A stretch of 52,840 nt of DNA. Source: Acididesulfobacillus acetoxydans (GTDB lineage Bacteria; Bacillota; Desulfitobacteriia; Desulfitobacteriales; Desulfitobacteriaceae). Both the position numbers and the translations under genes were made by a program. The notes beneath the pieces were generated by a model. It made no database searches and had not been told where the DNA came from. It was given only the letters and a program-made list of their open reading frames with translations. Below, piece by piece: positions 1-7,859 of the stretch. The stretch is taken from NCBI RefSeq assembly GCF_900016645.1, contig NZ_CDGJ01000016.1; one strand, 5' to 3'. Position 1 is the first letter of the stretch, and each line of letters opens with the position of its first letter.

Positions 1-69
1 CAGGAGTATCTTGCCGCAGCTGCCGATCATCTTGTCAAGATGGCGGAAAAAACAGAAGCAAACCTTTAA
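1..69 (+). CDS. C-terminal end of an unidentified protein (partial)
   Basis: The window opens inside a reading frame that ends QEYLAAAADHLVKMAEKTEA-NL with a TAA stop. Only 22 residues are present, rich in Ala, Glu and Lys and probably helical. That is too little to name a family. The next gene follows after about 80 bases on the same strand, so the two could be co-transcribed. Confidence 0.6.
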   Translation, partial: QEYLAAAADHLVKMAEKTEANL

Positions 70-149
70 GAAGGTTCGCCTGATTGCGGCTCCCGGCTGT
101 TCCCATTTCGAACCAGTCGGGTACCGTGCGGGCCGAAAGGGGGAGGGGT

Positions 150-1364
150 ATGAAAAAGGTTGAGAAGACAGCGGTTACCGCCTTTATCATCAATAGCTTT
201 GCCTTCGCCGTCAAGTACGGATTAGCTCTTTATTCCGGGAGTATTGCCTTAAAGGCGGAAGCCTTGCACTCGCTGACAGATGTAGTGGCATCGCTGACTG
301 TTTTCGCCGGTCTCAAGTTAGCCAACCGCAAGACCCCCCGGTTTCCCTACGGCCTTTATAAAGTGGAAAATTTAGTCTCGGCCCTTGTCGGCATCATGAT
401 TATTTTCGCGGGGTACGGGATTGCCAAAGAAGTGTTTCAAAGTGCGGGTCAGGCGCTGAAGAACAGTGGGTGGAATATTGCCGGCATGTGCCTGGTGATC
501 GCCGTTATTTACAGCTTTTCCCGCTACGAGCGGAAAGTTGGCAAAGAAACAGGATCGCCGGGCCTAAGCGCGGATTCCAGACATTTTCTGGCTGACGTCA
601 TGAGTAATGGTGTGGTCCTGATTGCCCTCCTGTCCAACTATTTTGGAATCAGGCTGGACAGAGTGGCGGCTATCCTTATCGTGCTCTTCATTGTCCGCGC
701 GGGGGGAAAGGTTATTCTTGATGCCGTCAAAGTCCTCCTGGACATTTCTCTGGACAAGGACACCCTCGACAGGATCAGACAAACCATGATCAACGACCCC
801 GTCGTTTCGCAAGTCCAAAGTCTAATAGGGAGAAGTTCGGGACGCTACAAGCTGATTGAAGCCAATATCACGCTCAACACGAACGATCTCGTCCAGGCCC
901 ATGAAGTATCGGAACGGATTGAAAAGGAAATACGGAAGAAAACCCCGAACATTGACGAGGTTTTCATCCATTATGAACCGGTGCCGAAGACGAGTTATCG
1001 TTACGCGTTGCCGGTTGAGGACCCGGGGGGAGAAACAATTTGTGCGCATTTTGGGGAAGCACCCTATTTTCGATTTGCGACAATAGAAAAGGAAGAGAAA
1101 AACCGCAAGTGTCGGGAAGAGGTGCTGGCCAACCCGGTTCCTGCGACTGAACAAGGAAAAGGCATTTTGACAGCGGAATGGCTGAGCCAGTGCGGGACCG
1201 ATGCGGTGATCATGCGCAATAAACCGAGTGGGAAAGGGCCTCTTTATGTGTTTTCTCATGTCGGGATGAAAGTTCTCAGTACGGAAGAGGAGACGGCCAC
1301 TAAAGCACTAGAAACGCTCGGCATCTGTGGTGCCGGCCCCAAGGCTCATCTTCCCGGAGATTAA
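150..1364 (+). CDS. Cation diffusion facilitator transporter with C-terminal NifX/NifB-like domain
   Basis: 404-residue inner-membrane protein expected to export divalent metal ions in exchange for protons. The first ~210 residues are the CDF membrane part, with the two metal-site motifs visible as HSLTD (H40, D44) and HFLAD (H145, D149) and a run of hydrophobic helices between them. A cytoplasmic CDF dimerisation domain follows (about 215-300). The last ~100 residues, beginning ETICAHFGEAPYF, look like the dinitrogenase iron-molybdenum cofactor (NifX/NifB-type) domain. The ATG at 150 is chosen because GGGAGGGG lies just before it; an in-frame ATG at 84 lacks this. Family is clear; the metal (Fe, Mn, Zn or Co) is not. 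The NifX-like tail may bind a metal cluster or sense metal, which is inference. Confidence 0.9.
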   Translation: MKKVEKTAVTAFIINSFAFAVKYGLALYSGSIALKAEALHSLTDVVASLTVFAGLKLANRKTPRFPYGLYKVENLVSALVGIMIIFAGYGIAKEVFQSAGQALKNSGWNIAGMCLVIAVIYSFSRYERKVGKETGSPGLSADSRHFLADVMSNGVVLIALLSNYFGIRLDRVAAILIVLFIVRAGGKVILDAVKVLLDISLDKDTLDRIRQTMINDPVVSQVQSLIGRSSGRYKLIEANITLNTNDLVQAHEVSERIEKEIRKKTPNIDEVFIHYEPVPKTSYRYALPVEDPGGETICAHFGEAPYFRFATIEKEEKNRKCREEVLANPVPATEQGKGILTAEWLSQCGTDAVIMRNKPSGKGPLYVFSHVGMKVLSTEEETATKALETLGICGAGPKAHLPGD

Positions 1365-1407
1365 GATTGCCAACGCGAGTGCAATTGGCTTTGCGCCAAG
1401 GTGCTGG

Positions 1408-1448
1408 AGCAAAAGTAGCTCTCACTGGCCGGGTGGGCTGCTTTTGCT
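1408..1448 (+). terminator. Hairpin downstream of the CDF gene
   Basis: AGCAAAAGTAGC at 1408-1419 pairs with GCTGCTTTTGCT at 1437-1448 with one mismatch, about 45 bases after the CDF stop. There is no following T-run, so it may be a weak terminator or an mRNA 3'-end stabiliser. Confidence 0.35.
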
Positions 1449-1524
1449 TATGTCAAGGCAGTCAAGGCAACAGAGCTGAAGCACTAATGTAGAGTCAGCG
1501 TAATGCGTCAACATGGATTTCGTC

Positions 1525-1557
1525 AAAAAAATATCCCCGGGGTTTAACCGGGGATAT
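1525..1557 (-). terminator. Rho-independent terminator of the peptidase gene
   Basis: On the minus strand a GC-rich stem ATATCCCCGG/CCGGGGATAT with a short AT loop is followed by a run of at least six T. It lies about 30 bases beyond the peptidase stop codon. Confidence 0.8.
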
Positions 1558-1588
1558 CTGCTCACCCTGCAAGGGAAAAGTCTCAGAT

Positions 1589-2416
1589 TCAATCGGACAT
1601 GTCAGGCGTTCCCGTTTCCCTGCTCTCAGTGTGCAGAGGTTGCGGCGGGGCATCGGGGAAACCGACATAGGCATCCATACAGTAACTGGAATAATACTGA
1701 TAAGGCATCCAAAAACAGCCCCTAAACTCCCGGGGAAGTTTGATGCCCCAATTCGCTCCCCATTGGTTCAGAACCAGAACCAGCTGCCTGGTCGGATCGT
1801 AGCCGATGGCATTGACCGCGTGTCCGCCGAGTTCCTGAGAATCAGGGCCGGGCATGGGCAGCAAGCCGGTGTCTGCCACTTCCGGTGATTCGAGTTCACT
1901 GAAGACGGTGAAACCGAACAAAACGGGATGGCCATTAGTCAAGGCATCCAGGGTATCGGCTAACACGGTGTCCGGATTCACTTTCTGCACCTGTTTGCGA
2001 CTCAGCTTGAGCGAACGATTCCAATCGTTGGGCGGAGGGTCGACCGCAAAATCCTGGGGGGTGTAAGGATCATCCTGTTCCGGCATCACCCCGTATTTCT
2101 CCAATACACTCAAGGCATCCTCCAGGCTCGCCCCTGAATCCTGCTTGACGGTGTTTTCCATTTTCCGCTCTTCGTAATACTGCGCTTGTTCGCTGGGGTT
2201 TAGCCAGGATAGTCCCCCCTGCTTTCTCAGGGCTCCGCGGAACTGGAGCGAGGCAAAAGCCGAGCAGGAGCCTTCCTCACCCTGGTTTTCGATGGTCCCA
2301 TAGAGGTCTCTCAAGCTGACCGGGGTGTCAGAGAGTGGTCGTCCTGAATTTTGGTAGGTCGCATAAGGTGTCGGAGCTGCCGATTTCAGAAGCAAATATT
2401 TTGGCACTTTGAACAT
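1589..2416 (-). CDS. Papain-like (C1 family) cysteine peptidase
   Basis: About 275 residues. The catalytic triad of C1 peptidases is recognisable: Cys in QGEEGSCSAFAS (residue 51 from the start used here), His in GGHAVNAIGYD and Asn in NQWGANWGIK, with the oxyanion-hole Gln six residues before the Cys. No propeptide or convincing signal peptide is seen, so it may act in the cytoplasm or be released another way; bacterial members of this group are poorly characterised. The start is uncertain. The frame is open to an ATG at 2470. The ATG at 2416 has AAAGGGG directly against it, and a GTG at 2407 would have that same site at good spacing. It is a single-gene unit with its own terminator, convergent with the CDF gene. 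Confidence 0.8.
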   Translation of the reverse strand: MFKVPKYLLLKSAAPTPYATYQNSGRPLSDTPVSLRDLYGTIENQGEEGSCSAFASLQFRGALRKQGGLSWLNPSEQAQYYEERKMENTVKQDSGASLEDALSVLEKYGVMPEQDDPYTPQDFAVDPPPNDWNRSLKLSRKQVQKVNPDTVLADTLDALTNGHPVLFGFTVFSELESPEVADTGLLPMPGPDSQELGGHAVNAIGYDPTRQLVLVLNQWGANWGIKLPREFRGCFWMPYQYYSSYCMDAYVGFPDAPPQPLHTESRETGTPDMSD

Positions 2417-2599
2417 CCCCTTTCGTTTTTCGCTGACAAGCTCTCCCATTACAAGAGTATGACGGCTCATCCACCGGTGTGAGTACGAGAGTGAGACGAA
2501 GTTGCTGCCTCCACACTTGTTTGTCGTACCCGAAATGAAGCCTTCATTTGTAAGATAAGTGAACTCGTTCAGCGAAGCCGTCTATCCCAAAATTACACT

Positions 2600-2725
2600 T
2601 CGCGGCGAAGGCGTCATTGTCCGGTGGACAATGACGGCCGAAGGCTGAGTCTACACACACCGAAGCGGGGTACGCGGGACCCACTCCCACTTGTAGAAGT
2701 GGGAGTCTTACGTTTGGATAAAGGC
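2600..2725 (+). repeat. Orphan IS200/IS605-like right-end sequence, copy 1
   Basis: Contains GACGGCCGAAGGC, a GAAGC-GGGTA segment and a perfect 10-bp hairpin ACTCCCACTT/AAGTGGGAGT (2683-2706), then CTTACGTTTGGATAAA. A related but longer version occurs at about 30640-30826. Hairpins of this kind are typical of the 3' ends of tnpB-bearing elements, but no transposase gene adjoins it. The rest of 2417-2960 shows no gene; it must contain the promoters of the two divergent neighbours. Confidence 0.5.
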
Positions 2726-2960
2726 TTTTTCGGAGCGCATTGATGGGCAGCGCCCTGATGGTTTTAAGTATTCTATATCTTTGGGCAATATCCTTCCTTA
2801 GTAAGCGGGTTTTGGCGGCGGCTTGGCACTGAAAAATTTAGTGAAATCCTCGGGATTTTGTGCCATAATGATAAAGTGTTTTCGAATGAGCTCGGAAAAT
2901 TTCAACTGACCAGACTCGGGAATTTTAACCAGGCCCGGGGAACTTTTAACGGAGGTGCCT

Positions 2961-5693
2961 ATGCCGGACATGGTTCGTCTGCTCAAAAACGGTGTTTACC
3001 TTATCCAAGGGACAAAAGTTTTGCCAACTGTGGGCGCCGGGGTTCAACTGGGTGCCGGGATTCAAGATGTGTTACGTGGGCATCAGGTTGAGGCGGAAGA
3101 GTTGGGTCTTAACCCGGCCAGCCTGGATCCCTCTTCAGCCCGCAAAAGCACTATTTCTTACCGGATTCTTTCTGCGCATAATGCTGCAAGCGACAGCCCA
3201 ACTGACGTTCCAAATGAGCGGGAAACCCTGAAAATACGTTTTGACGCTCTGGCTTCGCATGATATCACTTATGTCGGGATTGTCCAAACAGCCCGGGCCA
3301 GCGGACTGAAAGAATTTCCCCTGCCCTATGTGCTGACGAATTGTCATAACAGCCTTTGCGCCGTCGGCGGCACGATCAATGAAGACGACCACGTCTTCGG
3401 GCTTTCCGCAGCTCAGAAATACGGGGGTATTTATGTTCCCGCCCATGAGGCGGTCATTCATCAGTACATGAGAGAGATGATGGCCCGCTGCGGCGCTATG
3501 ATCCTGGGCTCGGACAGTCATACCCGTTACGGGGCCTTGGGCACGATGGCTATTGGGGAAGGGGGACCGGAACTGGTCAAACAGCTCTTGGAAAAAACTT
3601 ACGATATTCCTTACCCCGAGATCATCGCCGTCTATCTCACAGGTCAACCCCGGCCGGGAGTCGGGCCGCAGGACGTGGCCTTGGCTCTCATCGCTGCCGT
3701 CTTTAAAAACGGTTTTGTCAAAAATAAGATTCTGGAGTTCGTGGGTCCGGGAATTGCAAACCTATCGCTGGATTATCGCAACGGCATCGACACGATGACC
3801 ACGGAGACCACCTGTTTGAGCTCGATTTGGCTGACCGATGAAAAGGTCAAGGAGTATTTTCAAGTTCACGGCAGACCGGAAGGGTATGCCAGGCTGGGAC
3901 CGGGAGAGATTGCTTACTACGACGGAATGGTCCTGATAGACCTGGCTGAGGTGGAGCCCATGATCGCCTTGCCGTTCCATCCCAGCAACGCTTACCCCAT
4001 TTCCGAACTGAACCGGAATGCGCGTGAGATCTTGGCGGCGGTGGAAGAGGAAGGGCTAAAACAGCTGGACAATCCTGCCATCCGCTTTTCTCTCACGGAC
4101 CATCTGGTCGGAGGGAGGTTGAGGGTGGACCAGGCGGTTGTGGCCGGCTGTGCGGGTGGTACTTTCGAAAACCTGGTTCAAGTGGCGGACATTGTCGACC
4201 GGCACTCCATCGGCAGCACAGCCTTCTCCTTTAGTGTCTATCCGGCCAGCCAACCGGTTTATCTTCAACTGGTGGAAAACGGTGCCGCGGCCAAGATGAT
4301 GCGAGCCGGTGTAACCGTTAAGACGGCTTTCTGCGGACCTTGTTTCGGGGCGGGAGATGTGCCGGCCAACGGCAGCCTGAGCGTCAGGCATACCACGCGC
4401 AATTTCCCCAATCGGGAGGGATCGAAACCGGGAGAAGGTCAGATTGCCTCGGTCGCCTTGATGGACGCGCGTTCCATCGCCGCCACGGCCATCAACGGCG
4501 GGCGTTTGACTTCGGCTGCGGAATTGGCTTGGCCGGCCTCGGCCGAACCTGAGCCGTATGAGTTTGATCGAGAGATTTATGCCCACAGGGTGTATCAAGG
4601 ATTCAGGAGTCCCCAGCCGGAACAGGCGCTGCGCTTGGGACCCAATATCGCGGACTGGCCCCGGATGTCCGCCCTGCCGGAAAACCTGCTTTTACAAGTC
4701 GCGGCTGTGCTGCATGATCCGGTGACCACCACCGACGAACTCATTCCCTCCGGTGAAACGTCCTCTTACCGTTCCAATCCGCTCAAACTGGCCGAGTTTA
4801 CTCTGTCGAGGAAAGACCCCGGCTATGTGGAGCGGGCCAAGCAAATTCAGGCCCTAGAGTTGGAACGGAGGCAGTTTATCGCAAAAAGAGTTCCTAGTCG
4901 ACTGACTCCGACCGAAGAGGTTACAGGCGCTCGGACCGTGAAGAAGATTGCGGACGAAGGGAGTGCCACCGGAGAGATTGCAATGGGGCCCGTAAGAGAG
5001 GGGCTTGCGGGAAGCGTGGTCACGGGGAAGCTTGCGGCAAAGGATGTTGCAGCAGAAAAAGCCGCTGCTGGAAGCGGTGGCGGGGAGAAGGCCGCCGCGG
5101 GACAAGTCCCGACTGCCGCAGAAGAAGCCGAGACTCCCAGCGAGGCAGGAATTTCCGGAGAGACGGGCATCTCCAAAGAGGCGGAAATCTCCGGAGAGAC
5201 GGGAATCTCCAGAGAGGCCGGAATTTCCGAGAGCTGGAGAGAAGTCTGTTCAAAGGTGTTGAAAAATCATCCGGGTTCTTTCGCCGATTTGACTGCCCTG
5301 TTGGAGAGCACGGGAATCGGCACGACGATTTATGCCGTCAAACCAGGCGACGGCTCTGCCCGGGAACAGGCCGCTTCCTGTCAGAAGGTTTTGGGCGGGT
5401 GGGCCAATATCGCCAATGAATATGCCACCAAACGCTATCGCAGTAACCTGATCAATTGGGGGATGCTGCCGTTTACGGTGGAGAGCATCGTGGGCCTGAG
5501 TCTTAAGTTGGCTGATTTCATTTTTATTCCCGATATTCGGGCCAGGGTTAGCCGCGGCGAGGAGGTCATACCGGCCGAACTCATAACCCCAGCCGGAGTT
5601 AAGCCGATTGAGCTGTGGCTCAAGGACTTGACAAACGACGAAAGGAAGATCATTCTGGCGGGTTGTTTGATTAATTACTACGCGGGTGAGTGA
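2961..5693 (+). CDS. Aconitase-family hydratase (YbhJ-like) with repeat-rich linker
   Basis: 910 residues. The order matches aconitase/isopropylmalate-dehydratase enzymes, which move a hydroxyl group on a carboxylic acid using a [4Fe-4S] cluster. Visible marks: GSDSHTRYGALG (substrate/cluster region), VVAGCAGGTFEN (C near 397) and FCGPCFGAG (two Cys near 456-459), so three cluster ligands appear present. The C-terminal swivel domain with YATKRYRSNLINWG is at about 800-860. Between the catalytic and swivel parts sits a low-complexity Ala/Gly/Glu linker of ~110 residues ending in five copies of a hexapeptide xISxEx (729-758). This makes the protein longer than E. coli YbhJ. ATG 2961 follows GGAGG by five bases. 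Substrate unknown; it is not canonical AcnA/AcnB by sequence feel. Confidence 0.85.
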   Translation: MPDMVRLLKNGVYLIQGTKVLPTVGAGVQLGAGIQDVLRGHQVEAEELGLNPASLDPSSARKSTISYRILSAHNAASDSPTDVPNERETLKIRFDALASHDITYVGIVQTARASGLKEFPLPYVLTNCHNSLCAVGGTINEDDHVFGLSAAQKYGGIYVPAHEAVIHQYMREMMARCGAMILGSDSHTRYGALGTMAIGEGGPELVKQLLEKTYDIPYPEIIAVYLTGQPRPGVGPQDVALALIAAVFKNGFVKNKILEFVGPGIANLSLDYRNGIDTMTTETTCLSSIWLTDEKVKEYFQVHGRPEGYARLGPGEIAYYDGMVLIDLAEVEPMIALPFHPSNAYPISELNRNAREILAAVEEEGLKQLDNPAIRFSLTDHLVGGRLRVDQAVVAGCAGGTFENLVQVADIVDRHSIGSTAFSFSVYPASQPVYLQLVENGAAAKMMRAGVTVKTAFCGPCFGAGDVPANGSLSVRHTTRNFPNREGSKPGEGQIASVALMDARSIAATAINGGRLTSAAELAWPASAEPEPYEFDREIYAHRVYQGFRSPQPEQALRLGPNIADWPRMSALPENLLLQVAAVLHDPVTTTDELIPSGETSSYRSNPLKLAEFTLSRKDPGYVERAKQIQALELERRQFIAKRVPSRLTPTEEVTGARTVKKIADEGSATGEIAMGPVREGLAGSVVTGKLAAKDVAAEKAAAGSGGGEKAAAGQVPTAAEEAETPSEAGISGETGISKEAEISGETGISREAGISESWREVCSKVLKNHPGSFADLTALLESTGIGTTIYAVKPGDGSAREQAASCQKVLGGWANIANEYATKRYRSNLINWGMLPFTVESIVGLSLKLADFIFIPDIRARVSRGEEVIPAELITPAGVKPIELWLKDLTNDERKIILAGCLINYYAGE

Positions 5694-5757
5694 GCGCAAA
5701 GGCTCGGTGCGGCGAAGGTTTCCCCGGCCGATTGTTCGCAACACTTGTTGCCTTCAT

Positions 5758-5875
5758 GATGAAGCTAAAGAGCAAATAGCCTGTCTGGCACAGGGCTACT
5801 TGCTCTTTCCCCGAATGACCGCCCATCAGCGGCAGGCTGTACAACCGGGATGTTATCAGCATCCCGGTCTGTTTT
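5758..5875 (+). repeat. 118-nt structured repeat, copy A (with terminator)
   Basis: Begins GATGAAGC, continues with a 14-bp hairpin AAGAGCAAATAGCC (5768-5781)/GGCTACTTGCTCTT (5794-5807) and ends with a terminator-like stem ACCGGGATG (5844-5852)/CATCCCGGT (5860-5868) followed by CTGTTTT. The same arrangement recurs at 26389-26505, also about 55-65 bases after a plus-strand stop codon. It probably ends the aconitase-family transcript; whether it is more than a terminator is open. Confidence 0.6.
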
Positions 5876-5948
5876 AGTCTTTGTCCGCTTTTATAAGAGC
5901 GTTTTCCCTCCCGGGTTCGGGGTCACCATGCTTGAACCGAACCCACCG

Positions 5949-7613
5949 TCAGTACATAACGGAAGCGCTCCAGCCGGCACGCAGGACGTGTTTGAGGATT
6001 TTGCCCGAGGCGTTTCTGGGTAAGCTGCCGACGATCTCAACCAGACGAGGAATTTTGTAGTCAGCGAGTTTGTCCCGGCAGAAGTCGCGTATGGCTTCGG
6101 GGGCAAGCGCTTCTCCGGGACGGAGTACCACTTTGGCCAGGACGGTTTCCCCCCAGTCGGGATGAGGTACCCCGATGACGGCGACATCCGCGATTTGGGG
6201 GTGCATACTCAGGATATCCTCTATTTCCTTGGGGTAAACGTTTACGCCGCCGGAGATGATCATGTCCTTCTTACGGTCCAGGATCCAGATATAGCCGTCG
6301 GCATCGCGGCGGGCAATGTCCCCGGTGCAGAGCCAGCCGTCGACGAGGGCTTCTCGCGTGGCTTCAGGGTTGCCGTGATACTCCAGCATAATACTTTCAG
6401 AGCGGATAATAATCTCACCGGCTTCATCCGGGGCGGTGTCTGTTCCGTCGGCCCGGACCACCCGGATTTCGGTGTTGGCTGTGCCACGCTTGCCGATGCT
6501 GCCGCTTTTCGCAGCATGTTCGTAGGGGCGGAGGGCCGAACCATTGGGCCCGGCCTCGGTAAGACCGTACACGCCCATCCATTGTCCGCCCAGGGCTTCC
6601 CGCCATTGTTGGATTTGCGCGCCGCCAACCGAAGCGCCCCCATAGATCCAGAGCTTCATGGAGGAGAGATCCCATTCTTTGAGGTTGGGGGTCCGGGACA
6701 GCAGCTGATAGACAATCGGGGCGCCAAAGAAATGGGTAGGCTTTTCATGGGAAACATATCTGAGCAGGACATCCGGGGCAAAGTCGCCCAAGGTGACGGT
6801 AGCCCCTGCCCAAAATGACCCCCAGAGGAAAAGATTGAGCGGGGCGGAGTGAGTGAGGGGCATAAGGATGAGGCAGTTGTCACCGGCGTGGATCCCTGCT
6901 TCATAAGTTATGATCTTGGCCACGGACAGGACGGCCTCATGGGATAACCTGACTCCTTTGGGTTTGCCCGTGGTGCCGGAGGTATAGAGGATTTCGGCGG
7001 TTCCGGCCGAAGTCGGGATGCTCCCTGCGGGTTGGAGCGGCTCCGTTCGGTGCCCGGTCTTCGGGATGGGGTTGGAGTCAGAGCCGAAATGGGTCGTGCC
7101 CGGGCTCTGGTCAAAGCCGGAGCGAGCTTTAGGGTAGGAGTTCGGATCAGAGCCGGAGAGGGGGTTCGCGCCGGCGGCACCGGAGTGTGTGTTCATTTCA
7201 GAACCGGAGTCGATGCTGAGGCCGGCACTGAGGTCAAAAATGTGGAGTCCGCTCCCGGCAATTTCGGATGCGACCGGGCCGAATTCTTCCGCAAAGAGGA
7301 AGAATTCCGCTTCGGCATCAGCCAAAATGCCGGAAATTTCACGGGTTGTGAGCCGGATATTGAGGGGAATGATCACGGCTCCGAGTGAGGTCGCCGCCAG
7401 GAAACCGAGCACGAATTCCGGTTTGTTGGCCGAGAAGAGGGCAACGGTGCTTCCCGGCCGCACGCCCGCGGATTGGAGCCGGGCGGCCAGCTGCGTTGCT
7501 TCCGTATACAGATCCAGCCAGGTGTAAGTCCGTGGGCCTGAGGGATAACGGAGGGCGGTCTCATTCGCGTAATTCAGGGCGTTGCGCTCAATAACGCGCC
7601 AGAGCGTATCCAT
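5949..7613 (-). CDS. Acyl-CoA synthetase (AMP-forming fatty acid/carboxylate-CoA ligase)
   Basis: 554 residues. Activates a carboxylic acid with ATP to an acyl-adenylate, then to acyl-CoA. ANL-superfamily motifs are all present in order: P-loop YTSGTTGKPKG (about 207-217), YGLTEAGP, TGD, DRKKDMIISGGVNVYPKEIE and the catalytic Lys in NASGKILKH near the C-terminus. Residues ~130-203 are an unusual Ser/Gly/Pro/Asn-rich insert with two similar segments (GSDPNSYPK and GSDSNPIPK) just before the P-loop. The ATG at 7613 has AAAGGA upstream. It lies downstream of the acyl-CoA dehydrogenase on the same strand, 246 bases apart, and is probably in the same regulon. Substrate chain length cannot be read from the sequence. 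Confidence 0.9.
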   Translation of the reverse strand: MDTLWRVIERNALNYANETALRYPSGPRTYTWLDLYTEATQLAARLQSAGVRPGSTVALFSANKPEFVLGFLAATSLGAVIIPLNIRLTTREISGILADAEAEFFLFAEEFGPVASEIAGSGLHIFDLSAGLSIDSGSEMNTHSGAAGANPLSGSDPNSYPKARSGFDQSPGTTHFGSDSNPIPKTGHRTEPLQPAGSIPTSAGTAEILYTSGTTGKPKGVRLSHEAVLSVAKIITYEAGIHAGDNCLILMPLTHSAPLNLFLWGSFWAGATVTLGDFAPDVLLRYVSHEKPTHFFGAPIVYQLLSRTPNLKEWDLSSMKLWIYGGASVGGAQIQQWREALGGQWMGVYGLTEAGPNGSALRPYEHAAKSGSIGKRGTANTEIRVVRADGTDTAPDEAGEIIIRSESIMLEYHGNPEATREALVDGWLCTGDIARRDADGYIWILDRKKDMIISGGVNVYPKEIEDILSMHPQIADVAVIGVPHPDWGETVLAKVVLRPGEALAPEAIRDFCRDKLADYKIPRLVEIVGSLPRNASGKILKHVLRAGWSASVMY

Positions 7614-7859
7614 AGTCGTCGTCCTTTCTCTTTTGATATTCTTCTTCAGATTTTTGAGTCCGGAGAGTTTCTTATTTACCAGATAAGGCAAGATAAGACA
7701 TGAATTGACAGGCTTGCTTTCTGTCTTTGTATTGCACGAATTTCGTGGAATGGCGGATCCGATGGACGATGAAAAGTTGCTGCCATGCTAGTCTATTTTG
7801 CATATTTTCAACTTCCGGAATAATAACTGAGAGAGAAAACAAATTAAAACGTACCGGGT

